From the NCBI GenBank assembly GCA_964582085.1, contig CAZOPV010000015.1, positions 35,578-99,577 of the forward strand: a DNA stretch of 64,000 nucleotides, in the 5' to 3' direction. The notes beneath the pieces are model-generated. The model worked only from the letters and a program-made list of their open reading frames with translations, had not been told where the DNA came from and made no database searches. Made by a program: the position numbers and the translations under genes. Each line of letters begins with the position of its first letter. Positions within the stretch are counted from its first letter, which is position 1. Positions 8,683 through 17,460 of the stretch are shown one piece after another. Origin of the DNA: JADGNF01 sp964582085 (GTDB taxonomy: Archaea; Thermoproteota; Bathyarchaeia; Bathyarchaeales; Bathycorpusculaceae).

Positions 8683-8692
8683 CTTATATGTG
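8683..8692 (+). promoter_or_regulatory. Putative TATA box of the thermosome gene
   Basis: CTTATATGTG lies about 50 bases upstream of the thermosome TTG start, inside an A/T-rich stretch, leaving room for a leader of roughly 25 bases. No separate heat-shock element could be recognised. Confidence 0.4.
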
Positions 8693-8735
8693 AATTATGT
8701 TTTGTTGTAAGTTCGCATCAGGGGGTTTATAGGAT

Positions 8736-10394
8736 TTGTCTTCAAATACACAAGCTGGCGGTGTGCCAGTTCTCATATTGAAAGAAGGTTCCACTCGCTC
8801 TCGTGGACGAGAAGCTCAGAATACCAATATAACTGCTGCAAAAATAGTGGCTGAAAGTGTCCGAAGCGCACTAGGACCAAAAGGTATGGATAAGATGCTT
8901 GTTGATAGCTTTGGCGATGTGACCATAACTAGTGACGGCCGAACGATTTTAGATGAGATGGATATACAAAATCCCGCCGCAAAAATGTTGGTTGAAGTTG
9001 CCAAAACACAAGATAACGAGGCAGGGGATGGAACTACCTCAGTGGTTGTAATTGCGGGCGAGCTTTTAAGTAAAGCTCAGGAGTTAATTGAGAAAAATGT
9101 TCATCCTACCGTAATCATCGATGGTTACACGTTGGCTCAAGCAAAAGCCTTGGAAACTCTAGAAAAAATAGCTATGCCAGTTGATTTGGAAAAACAAGAT
9201 CTTCTCAAAAAAGTTGCCGTAACCTCTATGGCCAGCAAACTAGTAGCGGAGCACAAGGAATATCTCGCTGATATAGTTGTGAAAGCCATTCTCGCCGTTG
9301 CTGAAAGAGAAAATGGCGTTTACAAAGCAGATGTCGATGATATTCTGGTGGAAAAGAAAACAGGCGAATCTCTACGGGATACAAGTCTAATAAACGGTAT
9401 TGTTCTAGACAAAGAAATTGTTCACTCTGGGATGCCTAAACGTGTGGAGAAAGCTAAACTTGCCTTGTTGGACGCCTCATTAGAAATTGAAAAAACAGAG
9501 TTTGACGCAAAAATTAACATTGAAAGCCCTGAACAAATTGAAGCATTCTTGCAGCAAGAAGAAGACATGCTCAAGAATATGGTAGATAAGATAGCCGCAA
9601 CCGGTGCAAACGTTGTCATTTGTCAGAAAGGCATCGACGACATGGCGCAGCACTTTTTAGCAAAAAAGAATATTGTAGCAATTCGTAGGGCCAAAAAATC
9701 AGATATCGAAAAACTCTCCAAAGCTACAGGAGCAAAAATTGTTACGAATTTAGATGATATGTCTACAGCGGATTTGGGCTATGCAGCTCTTGTTGAAGAA
9801 CGGAAAATTGCTGAAGACAAAATGACCTTCATTGAAGGATGCAAAAATCCTAGAGCGGTTACAATTCTCATCCGTGGTAGCACGCCTCGTATGAACGCTG
9901 AAACCGAGCGTTCTATCCATGATGCTTTGTGTGTTGTCCGCGATGTTCTCCGTGAGCCAAAAATTGTGGCGGGCGGTAGCGCTCCTGAAATTGAAGTTTC
10001 AAGGGTTCTTAGTCAATATGCTGAAACATTGCCTGGTAGGGAACAACTTGCCGTGAAAGCTTTTGCTGAAGGGTTGGAAGCAATTACTATGGCCCTTACA
10101 GAAAACGCCGGTCTAGATCCTATAGATGTACTCTCTGAGCTCAGATCAAGACATGAAAAAGGCGAAATTTGGGCTGGAATAGAAGTTCTCTCTGGAAAAG
10201 TGCAGGACATGACTAAAACCGGTGTTTTTGAGCCCCTAACCGTTAAAAAACAAATAATCAAATCTGCCGCTGAGGCAGCAATGTTGATAATCAAAATTGA
10301 TGATGTAATTGCTGCAGAAAAAATGAAGACACCTCCAACTCCCCCAGGCGGAGGTATGCCTCCAGGTGGCATGGGTGGAATGGGGGGCTTCTAG
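8736..10394 (+). CDS. thsA: Thermosome subunit (group II chaperonin)
   Basis: A full-length 552-residue group II chaperonin. Signatures include GPKGMDKMLVDSFGDVTITSDG near residue 48 split by the TCP1 motifs, the ATP-binding GDGTTSVVVIAGELL near residue 95, and the GGM-rich C-terminal tail (PPGGMGGMGGF) that projects into the cavity. It assembles into double-ring complexes that fold proteins in the cytoplasm using ATP. The start is TTG, with GGGGG 14 bases upstream as a loose ribosome site. The rpoK gene begins two bases after the stop, so the two are probably co-transcribed. Confidence 0.97.
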   Translation: MSSNTQAGGVPVLILKEGSTRSRGREAQNTNITAAKIVAESVRSALGPKGMDKMLVDSFGDVTITSDGRTILDEMDIQNPAAKMLVEVAKTQDNEAGDGTTSVVVIAGELLSKAQELIEKNVHPTVIIDGYTLAQAKALETLEKIAMPVDLEKQDLLKKVAVTSMASKLVAEHKEYLADIVVKAILAVAERENGVYKADVDDILVEKKTGESLRDTSLINGIVLDKEIVHSGMPKRVEKAKLALLDASLEIEKTEFDAKINIESPEQIEAFLQQEEDMLKNMVDKIAATGANVVICQKGIDDMAQHFLAKKNIVAIRRAKKSDIEKLSKATGAKIVTNLDDMSTADLGYAALVEERKIAEDKMTFIEGCKNPRAVTILIRGSTPRMNAETERSIHDALCVVRDVLREPKIVAGGSAPEIEVSRVLSQYAETLPGREQLAVKAFAEGLEAITMALTENAGLDPIDVLSELRSRHEKGEIWAGIEVLSGKVQDMTKTGVFEPLTVKKQIIKSAAEAAMLIIKIDDVIAAEKMKTPPTPPGGGMPPGGMGGMGGF

Positions 10395-10396
10395 AG

Positions 10397-10654
10397 GTGG
10401 CATCCCCGCAAAACAAGGTTTTGGTTGGTCCTCCTAAAGCTACACGGTTCGAAAAAGCAAGAATCGTCGGCGCCCGCAGTCTTCAAATCAGCATGGGGGC
10501 ACCGATTCTGATTGAGTTGACAGATGACTTATCCAGCCCAATTGATATTGCGCTGGCAGAGTTGGAAGCAGGAATCTTGCCTATTACAATCAGGCGTACT
10601 TTGCCTGACGGTACTTACCAAGATATTCCTCTCAAATGGCTCAACGTGAGCTAA
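10397..10654 (+). CDS. rpoK: DNA-directed RNA polymerase subunit Rpo6 (RpoK)
   Basis: The 85-residue protein has the conserved omega/Rpb6 core: TRFEKARIVGARSLQISMGAPILIEL is the key helix-strand region (about residues 16-41), followed by PIDIALAELEAGILPITIRR. It stabilises the polymerase clamp and helps subunit assembly. The GTG start directly follows the thermosome stop. The 3' end overlaps the convergent Mut7-C gene by 14 bases. Length is normal for archaeal Rpo6. Confidence 0.93.
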   Translation: MASPQNKVLVGPPKATRFEKARIVGARSLQISMGAPILIELTDDLSSPIDIALAELEAGILPITIRRTLPDGTYQDIPLKWLNVS

Positions 10655-11123
10655 GTTTCACTTTTTCTTCTGCTTTTTCAAAAGTCGCTTGGATGTTAGA
10701 CCAATGCGCACCTTGCCAGTAAACTTTTCCACATTCAGGGCATAACCAAAAATTATCATAGTTTTTGAGCGTGTTCTTTTCTACTTTATCTGCAATTTTC
10801 TGTTTTAGCACACCTTGAAGATTTGTGTTACACCTCGGACATCTTGACTTTTCCAAATCAATTGATAACGCGATTTTGAAGCGTTGGACAAGTTCCGCTA
10901 ATCTTTCCGTCTCATTTTTTCCTTCAACATAGTATACCTCAACTCCTTTGGCAGTAGCTTGCCGATATAGCGATAGGTCTCTTGTAAGAAGAAATCGATT
11001 CTCAATTTTAGCTGTATAAACCAGTTCTGCGTCGCTAAGTGAGGTGGAGTATTCGACGTTATGCCCCATCATTCTAAGCCATCTAGCAAGTTTTCCCAGC
11101 ATGCCGTCTACAATGAAATTCAA
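10641..11123 (-). CDS. Mut7-C RNase domain protein (DUF82)
   Basis: A 160-residue protein with the Mut7-C layout: an N-terminal PIN-like nuclease fold (FIVDGMLGKLARWLRMMGHNV, then LLTRDLSLYRQA) and a C-terminal zinc ribbon (CPRCNTNL and CPECGKVYWQGAHW, about residues 103-145). Family members are predicted RNases; the substrate in archaea is not known. The start is TTG, two bases after the pyrC stop, so it is probably the second gene of a pyrC operon. Its 3' end overlaps rpoK by 14 bases. Confidence 0.88.
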   Translation of the reverse strand: MNFIVDGMLGKLARWLRMMGHNVEYSTSLSDAELVYTAKIENRFLLTRDLSLYRQATAKGVEVYYVEGKNETERLAELVQRFKIALSIDLEKSRCPRCNTNLQGVLKQKIADKVEKNTLKNYDNFWLCPECGKVYWQGAHWSNIQATFEKAEEKVKLSSR

Positions 11124-11125
11124 GT

Positions 11126-12466
11126 TTATGCTCTCCGAACTACTCTACCGCAGCCAGGTTTTGCAACTATCTCTTGCTCTTCCATCACTAACTCTCCATT
11201 AACAAAAGTTTTAACAGGCTTACCTTGAACTTCCCAGCCGTCGAAGGGGGAGAATTTTGCTTTCGACTTGAATTTTGAGGCTTCTATTTTGAAGCGCTTA
11301 TCATAATCAATAACCACTAGATCTGCGTTTTTTTCCTCCTCTAGTACCCCCCGATCTTTTAAGCCAAAAATTGCTGCAGGCTTTTCAGCAAGCAACTGGA
11401 CTAATTTGTCTAGACTTAACTGTTTCTTATGCACTAAGGTTAACATGAGTGGGAGTGTTGTTTCCAAGCCTGGCACACCACCTTTGACTTCCCAGATGCT
11501 GTTTACCTCTTTTTCCTCTAAGGTATGGGGTGCGTGATCAGAACCGATTGTGTCAACGGTGTTTTCGGTTATACCTTTCCAGAGGGCTTCCCTTTCTTCT
11601 TTGCTGCGGAGCGGTGGCGCTGTCAATGCTTTTGGACCTAGTTCTTCGTAGCTGTCTTTTGTCAAAAGCAGGTGATGGGGTGTCACTTCGCAGGTAACTT
11701 TTTGGTCGGTTTGTTTTGCTTCAGCTACAGCACGTAAGCCTTCTCCTGTGCTCAAGTGGCAGAAATGTAGGTGATTGTGAACTTGCATGTTTATATTAAG
11801 CAAGTGTTTAATGGCTACGTATTCCACTTCTTCTGTATGGGCTTTTAGGAAATCTCGAATTTTGTCCTGCTTGTTGAGTTTGAGCCTTTCCACATTTTTT
11901 TTGAGGAGCATATGATCCTCAGCATGGACTGCAAGAGGGATATCTAAATCTGCTATTTTTCTGAACGCTTCCTTCAAAGCTGATTCGTCATCGATGTTTA
12001 GTCCGCCGACTTGTTCAGCCATAAAAAGCTTGAAACCTGTGGCTCCTAAGGCAACTATGTTGTCAACTTCAGAAAGTTTGGAGGGAAATTCAGAGTAAAA
12101 GCCAACATTGACTAATATATTGGATTTGGCAAGGCGTATACGGTTATGTAGTGCCTGTGCGCTCATAGTCACAGGGGTGTTGTTAGGCATATCCAAAACT
12201 GTGGTGACGCCGCCTGCTGCTGCAGCAGCGGTTCCAGTTAGAAACGTTTCTTTATAGGCTTTCGCTTCGTCACGGAGATGTACGTGCGAGTCAATGACGC
12301 CTGGTAAAACCAGAAGGTTGTGGAGATTCAGTTTTTCATCAGCTTTTGGCATGTTTACCTCTTTGCCGATTTTGAAAATCTTTCCTTCTTCAATGGCGAT
12401 GCTACATTCCACGATACCCTGTTTTAGATAAGCTTTAGTGTTGTTTAGTACGGAATCAACAGTCAA
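11126..12466 (-). CDS. pyrC: Dihydroorotase
   Basis: A 446-residue amidohydrolase with the zinc-binding HVHLRD motif (about residues 61-66), the VLDMPNNTP segment, the DIPLAVHAED histidine region, and the GSDHAPHTLEEK aspartate motif near residue 307. It closes carbamoyl aspartate to dihydroorotate in pyrimidine synthesis. The residue corresponding to the carbamylated lysine is probably in GFKLFMAEQ. The start is TTG with a GAGAAG-like site. It is followed two bases later by the Mut7-C gene. An allantoinase or hydantoinase is less likely given the motif set. Confidence 0.88.
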   Translation of the reverse strand: MTVDSVLNNTKAYLKQGIVECSIAIEEGKIFKIGKEVNMPKADEKLNLHNLLVLPGVIDSHVHLRDEAKAYKETFLTGTAAAAAGGVTTVLDMPNNTPVTMSAQALHNRIRLAKSNILVNVGFYSEFPSKLSEVDNIVALGATGFKLFMAEQVGGLNIDDESALKEAFRKIADLDIPLAVHAEDHMLLKKNVERLKLNKQDKIRDFLKAHTEEVEYVAIKHLLNINMQVHNHLHFCHLSTGEGLRAVAEAKQTDQKVTCEVTPHHLLLTKDSYEELGPKALTAPPLRSKEEREALWKGITENTVDTIGSDHAPHTLEEKEVNSIWEVKGGVPGLETTLPLMLTLVHKKQLSLDKLVQLLAEKPAAIFGLKDRGVLEEEKNADLVVIDYDKRFKIEASKFKSKAKFSPFDGWEVQGKPVKTFVNGELVMEEQEIVAKPGCGRVVRRA

Positions 12467-12544
12467 TTTAGCTTCTCTCTTTTGATTGATGAGGTGAGAA
12501 GTAGCTTATTTGCTTATATTTAAGAATGGGCTTTTTAGCTTTTG

Positions 12545-13126
12545 CTATTTTTCGTTTTCTACTTCTATTTGGCAGTCTTCGCATAGAAATTGTCCGTTTC
12601 TATCTTTGAGGTTTTCAGAGTAGACTCCACATCGGTCGCAGTAACCTGAGAGCGGTGTCTCTCCTTCTGCATCTTCGGTTGTAGTTGAGTTTTCTATGCG
12701 TGATTTTTCCTGTATTATTTCTATCAACTCGGGCATTATGCCTAAGATATCTCTGTTAGAAACTAAGCCAACGAGGTCACCTTTATAGATCACCCCTAGT
12801 CTTCTGATATCTAACCTACTCATACGTCTTGCTGCTTCGGTTATGGGCGCGTCAGGCTCTATTGTGGCTAGGGGGGAGGTCATAATGTCTTTGGCTTTAA
12901 CCATAGCGGGTTGAAGATTTTTAGCAAGTACTCGGATAACAAGGTCACGTTCAGTTATTATGCCGAGGGGTTTTCCGTCTCTGTTGGTGACTACAACGCA
13001 ACCCAAATTGTTTTCATCCATGATTTTAGCAATTTTGTCCGCGGTGGCATCTTCATCAGTGGTTATGACCGGGCTGCTCATGGCGTCTTTGACGAGCATT
13101 TTTGCCCTTAAACCTATTTCTGACAT
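12545..13126 (-). CDS. Tandem CBS-domain protein with C-terminal zinc ribbon
   Basis: Residues 8-130 carry two CBS domains (LVKDAMSSPVITTDEDATADKI, and then KDIMTSPLATIEPDAPITEAA, each followed by the GIITERDL and GLVSNRDIL endings). The last 40 residues hold a CxxC...CxxC ribbon (YCDRCGVYSENL, FLCEDCQ). CBS pairs bind adenine nucleotides and act as energy sensors. The ribbon suggests binding to another protein or nucleic acid. The partner is unknown, and the gene is 78 bases upstream of pyrC on the same strand. Confidence 0.85.
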   Translation of the reverse strand: MSEIGLRAKMLVKDAMSSPVITTDEDATADKIAKIMDENNLGCVVVTNRDGKPLGIITERDLVIRVLAKNLQPAMVKAKDIMTSPLATIEPDAPITEAARRMSRLDIRRLGVIYKGDLVGLVSNRDILGIMPELIEIIQEKSRIENSTTTEDAEGETPLSGYCDRCGVYSENLKDRNGQFLCEDCQIEVENEK

Positions 13127-13367
13127 GGTTGCAACACGCTCTTTTTAGCCAACCTCTTTTTGTACTTGGTCAAAACAATGAGGAACGCGGAATTTAAGAG
13201 TTTGCTAAAGTCATTATGTCGACTATTTAAAAAGCTCCAATTTTGTTTGCAAGCTGAAAATTTTTACAGTTAAACTTGATGACGTTGTTTTTCTTTTGGG
13301 TTCACGAGCAGATATATAAGTTAGTAGATTGACTATTTGGTAATGAACCAGAAAGAGGTTCTAAAAA

Positions 13368-13658
13368 TTGCCATTCAAGAGAAAAAGCAGAGGAAGATCA
13401 AAAGGAAGCAAAGGCAGTAGCAGTCTAGTTCAATGTGCCAACTGTGGGCAACAAGTACCGCGAGATAAGGCTAAAAGGTCAACTCGTCGTGTATCTTTCG
13501 TTGAACCGCAACTGGCAAAGGAATTGAGACAAAAAGGTACTTATATCGCTTCATGGGTGGATACAAAGTGGTACTGTGTTTCGTGTGCTGTCCATAGAGG
13601 CATCGTGAAGGTTAGGGCAGAAAACGAAAGGCATTCGCGTGGAAGACGCCGATATTAA
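13368..13658 (+). CDS. rps26e: 30S ribosomal protein S26e
   Basis: A 96-residue basic protein with the S26e zinc-binding core: VQCANCGQQVPRDKA near residue 22 and WYCVSCAVHRGIVKVR near residue 66. S26e lies at the mRNA exit channel of the small subunit and is found in eukaryotes and TACK/Asgard archaea but not most Euryarchaeota. The start is TTG with AGAGGTT upstream; no ATG gives the expected N-terminus. It converges on the lipid phosphotransferase gene. Confidence 0.93.
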   Translation: MPFKRKSRGRSKGSKGSSSLVQCANCGQQVPRDKAKRSTRRVSFVEPQLAKELRQKGTYIASWVDTKWYCVSCAVHRGIVKVRAENERHSRGRRRY

Positions 13659-13666
13659 TTTTCAGC

Positions 13667-14266
13667 TTATTTCTGATTTTTACATTTCCTACAGACATGT
13701 AGTCCTCTTTCTGCTACTGTGAAATTCGATAACACCGCCAGCACAGTCATTCCAATGTTTAACGCGGGTAACCAAAAAACTGCGCCTAAAGTTGATGCAG
13801 CCAAAATTATGATGCGTTCAGGGCGTTCAGCTAAGCCCACGGTCTCCATTTTTATGCCTGTGGCTTCAGCTCTTGCACGACTGTAACTCACCATAAGAGA
13901 GCCTACTAGGGCAATCAATCCTACAATTGGTTCACAGAGTCCACCTATAATAATTCCAATATAGACTACCGCATCAGCGTACCTGTCTAACATCGAATCA
14001 AGAAAACCGCCGAACACACTTGCCTGATTAAAAGTTCGAGCCAACACTCCGTCTAAAGTGTCACAGAACCCTGACGCCGCAAGAAAAATTAACCCTAAAA
14101 TAAGTCTGAATGGTTGATTTTCGTATACCGCATAGGCTACTGCGGAGAGAAAGGCCAACACAAAGCCGATGGTGGACACGACATTAGGTGTCAAACCTAT
14201 TTTATGCGCAAATCTTGCTTCCGAAGACAGTGCATCTTGAACTCTCTTTTTAAGTTTGGTCAGCAT
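13667..14266 (-). CDS. CDP-alcohol phosphatidyltransferase, probably archaetidylinositol phosphate synthase
   Basis: The 199-residue membrane protein carries the full CDP-alcohol phosphotransferase motif D-x2-DG-x2-AR-x8-G-x3-D-x3-D (DTLDGVLAR, then GGFLDSMLDR, about residues 69-95), with about five hydrophobic segments. It transfers an alcohol such as inositol phosphate to CDP-archaeol. The closest recalled family is archaetidylinositol phosphate synthase, but the alcohol cannot be read from sequence alone. This fits the archaeal lipid setting implied by tes. Confidence 0.82.
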   Translation of the reverse strand: MLTKLKKRVQDALSSEARFAHKIGLTPNVVSTIGFVLAFLSAVAYAVYENQPFRLILGLIFLAASGFCDTLDGVLARTFNQASVFGGFLDSMLDRYADAVVYIGIIIGGLCEPIVGLIALVGSLMVSYSRARAEATGIKMETVGLAERPERIIILAASTLGAVFWLPALNIGMTVLAVLSNFTVAERGLHVCRKCKNQK

Positions 14267-14446
14267 ATGTAGATTCTTAGCTTTGTATGGTTGTTCTTGT
14301 TATTAAAGTTGGATCTCGAGATTTGCTTGGCTCAACCTGCTAAAGTGCCTTTTCGCCCGTTACTTGTTTGATTAGGGAAAACATGTTAAAAAAGAATTCA
14401 ATTAAAAATATTACTTTAAATTTAATTACAAAATCTTTACACATAT

Positions 14447-14457
14447 AACTTATAAAG
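14447..14457 (+). promoter_or_regulatory. Putative TATA box of alba
   Basis: AACTTATAAAG sits about 100 bases upstream of the alba ATG. A start site 25 bases downstream would fall near 14475-14482, giving a leader of about 70 bases that begins almost exactly at the hairpin at 14482-14526. Confidence 0.5.
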
Positions 14458-14481
14458 GAGATAAGAGACTACTATGAACTA

Positions 14482-14526
14482 GTAACGTACCGTCGTAACA
14501 GACGCACACATAAACGACAACGTTAC
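14482..14526 (+). promoter_or_regulatory. Two-part stem-loop in the alba 5' leader
   Basis: GTAACGT (14482-14488) pairs perfectly with ACGTTAC (14520-14526), and inside it GTCGT (14492-14496) pairs with ACGAC (14514-14518), leaving a 17-base loop. The hairpin lies at the predicted 5' end of the mRNA and is followed by AAAGGAG and the alba start. As Alba binds RNA, an autoregulatory role is possible but not shown. Confidence 0.5.
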
Positions 14527-14550
14527 ACAAAAACAAAGGAGTAAAAGGAA

Positions 14551-14835
14551 ATGACAGAAAACGCGGATGTTATCTTCATCGGGAACAAACCACCAATGAG
14601 TTATGTTCTGGCGATAATAACGGCTCTCTCCTCAGGTGCTTCCAAAGAAATCACGTTGAAAGCTCGTGGCCAAGCAATAACCACCGCAGTTGATGTGGCT
14701 GAAATAGCCCGAAACCGCTTCGTAAAAGACCTCAAAGTCACCAAAATAGCCATTGGAACAGCTGAGATGCCACCACGTGAGGGCGAGAGCAAGTCCAGAA
14801 TGGTTTCCACGATGGAAATAACCCTGAAGAAATAA
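14551..14835 (+). CDS. albA: DNA/RNA-binding chromatin protein Alba
   Basis: A 94-residue Alba protein: NVFIGNKP-type start (DVIFIGNKPPMSYVLA), the central KARGQAITTAVDVAEI helix, and the IGTAEMPPREGESKSRMVSTMEI hairpin arm split over its two strands. The usual acetylatable lysine region near residues 16-17 is replaced by KPPMSY, as in some TACK Alba proteins. Alba dimers coat DNA and bind RNA. An AAAGGAG site lies nine bases upstream of the ATG. The organism thus has both a histone and Alba. The long structured leader is noted separately. Confidence 0.95.
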   Translation: MTENADVIFIGNKPPMSYVLAIITALSSGASKEITLKARGQAITTAVDVAEIARNRFVKDLKVTKIAIGTAEMPPREGESKSRMVSTMEITLKK

Positions 14836-15062
14836 GCAAAACAAAAAATTACTAAAATCTTCTCTTTCCAGTTTCTTTACATTTTTTGGATACAAACCGC
14901 GCCCATTTAATTTAGTGATTAACATTTTTTCTAAAGAGGAGGACATCATCACTAACTCAGCAGAAGCAGTTTTGGGCAGAGCTAAGTATTGTTTGCTTGG
15001 AGCACAAGTCAGCTAAGCCTTAAAAACGCTTATCTTTCATTAATATTTATGAAGGGTGGGTC

Positions 15063-15656
15063 TTGGGTCGCAGACCTTTACGCATAATTAAACCTGAAAT
15101 CCGCGTAGTTGGAATTGATGATGGCAGATTTACTGCCCATTCAAAAGATCTAGTGCTAGTTGTCGGGGTAGTGTTCAGAGGCAGAGATTGCGTTGACGGC
15201 ATAATGAGTACAATAATCAGGGTAGATGATTTCGATGCTACAGCAAAACTGGCTCAGATGATAACTGCTTCACCTCACTACAAACAACTCAGAGTGATTT
15301 TACTCAATGGCATAACTCTTGCAGGTTTTAATATAGTGGATATCAAAGCTCTTCACGTTGAGACCTCTCTTCCTGTTATAGCTGTAACTACCAGAAAACC
15401 TAACCTTGATAAGGTAAAACAAGCCCTGCAGAACTTACCTAACTCCAAAGAACGCTGGAATGCTGTGCTTAACGCAGGCGGAATCTATCCTATGAAAGCG
15501 CGTAGCGGTAATCAAACCGTATATGTCGAAATTGCAGGTATAAGCAAAGAGACCGCCCAAAAAATTCTATTCGTTACCTCGCAACGAAGCAATATACCTG
15601 AAGCTCTCAGAGTTGCCCACTTGATTGCTTCAGGCATAAACCTATATAGGCTTTAA
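15063..15656 (+). CDS. DUF99 family protein
   Basis: A 197-residue protein with the DUF99 pattern: IRVVGIDDGRFTAHSK at the N-terminus, VGVVFRGRDCVDGI with the following TIIRVDDFDAT, and LNGITLAGFNIVDIKAL in the middle. The family is archaeal and has an endonuclease V-like fold; its activity is only predicted. The start is TTG preceded by AGGGTGG. It sits between Alba and TFS, within genes for chromatin and transcription. Confidence 0.85.
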   Translation: MGRRPLRIIKPEIRVVGIDDGRFTAHSKDLVLVVGVVFRGRDCVDGIMSTIIRVDDFDATAKLAQMITASPHYKQLRVILLNGITLAGFNIVDIKALHVETSLPVIAVTTRKPNLDKVKQALQNLPNSKERWNAVLNAGGIYPMKARSGNQTVYVEIAGISKETAQKILFVTSQRSNIPEALRVAHLIASGINLYRL

Positions 15657-15726
15657 CTGTTTAGTTTATGAAAAAGTTTAAGAGACACCCTTGCAAAGGG
15701 AAAAGCGAAACGGAGTAACTTAAGCT

Positions 15727-16080
15727 ATGGAATTCTGCCCAAAATGTGGTTCACGCCTTGAACCCAAGAAGGCTAAAAGCGGCAAAGAAGCTTCTTTAGC
15801 GCTGGTATGCACAAAATGTGGCTACAAAAAAGCTGAATCAGGAAAAACAATTGAACCAAAACTAGCCAAAGTTATCCAGCATAATCCTCAACAATTTGTA
15901 GCCGTAATCGGGAAGGAAGAACAGAAACTGAACACTCTACCCACAGTGCGAATAGAATGCCCCAAATGCGGAAACAACACCGCATACGTGTGGCAAGTTC
16001 AGACACGCGGCGCGGACGAATCCTCAACGCAGTTTTTGCGTTGCACAAAATGCAACTATACATTCAGAGAATACAGCTGA
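15727..16080 (+). CDS. tfs: Transcription factor S (TFS)
   Basis: The 117-residue protein has the N-terminal zinc ribbon (FCPKCGSRLEPKK, CTKCGYKK) and the C-terminal TFIIS-type ribbon (CPKCGNNTAYVWQVQTRGADESS, split by the strands, and CTKCNYTFREY). The acidic DE dipeptide in RGADES inserts into the polymerase active site and stimulates RNA cleavage in stalled complexes. Its position upstream of pcn and priL repeats a gene order seen in other archaea. Confidence 0.93.
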   Translation: MEFCPKCGSRLEPKKAKSGKEASLALVCTKCGYKKAESGKTIEPKLAKVIQHNPQQFVAVIGKEEQKLNTLPTVRIECPKCGNNTAYVWQVQTRGADESSTQFLRCTKCNYTFREYS

Positions 16081-16215
16081 AAACATCCATTATCCCCCTT
16101 ACTCTGTTCTCTTGGGTAATTCCCAAATAATTAGGCTATTTTTATAATTATTTAAAATTACATTTCTATACAAGTCAAAAAAAGAAAAATGAAAGATGTT
16201 CAAGATCAGCTACTT

Positions 16216-16656
16216 TTAGGTGGGTGGAGGAGGTGGGGGATAAGCTGCGGTTGGTTGACCTATTTCGTTAATGGGGCTTGTTGCCATAATCAGTAGTATG
16301 CCTGGAATTACGCCTGCAAAGATTAATGCTAAGATTGACCACGTCATGTTATTGAGTTGTTTGACTGTAGCTATATCTCCGCGGTTAACTGCTGAATACA
16401 TTGTGCGTACTCTCATGAAAACCAGCAATGACAGTACAAAGAATACCAGAAAGACTATTCCTGTTATCAATATGCTGATGGGAGCGCTGACGGTATAGTA
16501 GTAATAGACGTATGATTGGAATGTAAAATAGGTTATTATTTGAGATAGGGCAGCGAGTATCCAAGCTACGAGGGCAATTATGTTGAAGATAAAGGCGATT
16601 GTTATGTATGATTTTATGGTTGCGAGTTTACTCGGGTCATAATTGGGGGTTGTCAT
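16216..16656 (-). CDS. Small multi-span membrane protein with proline-rich tail
   Basis: The 146-residue protein has three clear hydrophobic segments (about residues 17-42, 58-83 and 108-128) and ends in a cytosol- or surface-exposed tail YPPPPPPT. Between segments 2 and 3 is a charged loop with TMYSAVNRGDIATVKQLNNM. This resembles DUF4064/DUF5362-like membrane proteins of unknown function. No enzymatic motif is visible. It is transcribed opposite to its neighbours. Confidence 0.65.
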   Translation of the reverse strand: MTTPNYDPSKLATIKSYITIAFIFNIIALVAWILAALSQIITYFTFQSYVYYYYTVSAPISILITGIVFLVFFVLSLLVFMRVRTMYSAVNRGDIATVKQLNNMTWSILALIFAGVIPGILLIMATSPINEIGQPTAAYPPPPPPT

Positions 16657-16935
16657 AATTTCTATTCAGTAAATATTCAATTTAAGACTTTCGCAATGGT
16701 TTCAAAGCTGTTCACTGCTTGCTAAATTTTCGATTTACTCGGAGTTTTAGGTTCTGGAACCCCAAAATTTTCCCAGTTTAAGAAAAAATTCTAAAACCAA
16801 ATGTAAACTTTTTGAAAAACTACTTGCACTAGGACTTCTCATATTTCCTTAATGAATTTCGGCATTATTACTTTTGTTCAATGGTGAAAGCTTATTAGCT
16901 TAGTTTTGAGAGATATTGTTTCAAAGGTGGTTTCA

Positions 16936-17319
16936 TTGTCTAAATCACAGAAAGATAAGAGCCTGACCAAAGACAAACTCATAGGCATGAAAGTTATTAA
17001 TGCTGACGGAAAGCTCGTAGGGACAGTCAAGGATGTTGGCTTTACAGTCGGTAAAGTAGGAATCTTTTTAAACGTCGAAGACGAAGAGGGCGAAATTCAA
17101 GACATACCATGGGAAAACATTCAAGGCGCAGCTGATTTTGTGGTTTTAAAACCTGCAGCAACTCGAGCAGCGGAATCCGTACCTGTGATGCAAGCTGCTC
17201 AACAAGTACAACAAACCTCACATGCCCAACAACCTGTGTGTCCAACATGCAGAAACCCGCTAAGCTATATCCAGCAGTATCAAAGATGGTATTGCTACAG
17301 CTGCAAGAAGTATGTCTGA
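16936..17319 (+). CDS. PRC-barrel domain protein with C-terminal zinc ribbon
   Basis: The PRC-barrel occupies about residues 15-75 (LIGMKVINADGKLVGTVKDVGFTV and DEEGEIQDIPWENIQG). It is followed by a glutamine/alanine-rich linker and a ribbon with CPTCRNPL and WYCYSCKKYV at the end. PRC barrels bind RNA or partner proteins; archaeal ones are linked to RNA processing and cell division (CdpB). I chose the TTG at 16936 because AAGGTGG lies five bases upstream; a TTG at 16906 would add ten residues without such a site. The gene lies just upstream of pcn. Confidence 0.75.
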   Translation: MSKSQKDKSLTKDKLIGMKVINADGKLVGTVKDVGFTVGKVGIFLNVEDEEGEIQDIPWENIQGAADFVVLKPAATRAAESVPVMQAAQQVQQTSHAQQPVCPTCRNPLSYIQQYQRWYCYSCKKYV

Positions 17320-17460
17320 TTTCTGATAGATCTCTTCCTTTTTTTTATTTTCAATACGTTATACGGAGTTTACTGAGAACATTATTTATTTATGGGCAAT
17401 GCTTAAGTGCGTAAGTCTTTAAAGCATTAGCTGTAATATGCATTAATAGAGGAAGCCGAG

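Noticed and set aside
16657..16935. Searched for an RNA gene in the gap before the PRC-barrel gene
   Set aside because: Only small, weak inverted repeats such as GGTTCTGGAACC were seen, with no supporting promoter or RNA motif.
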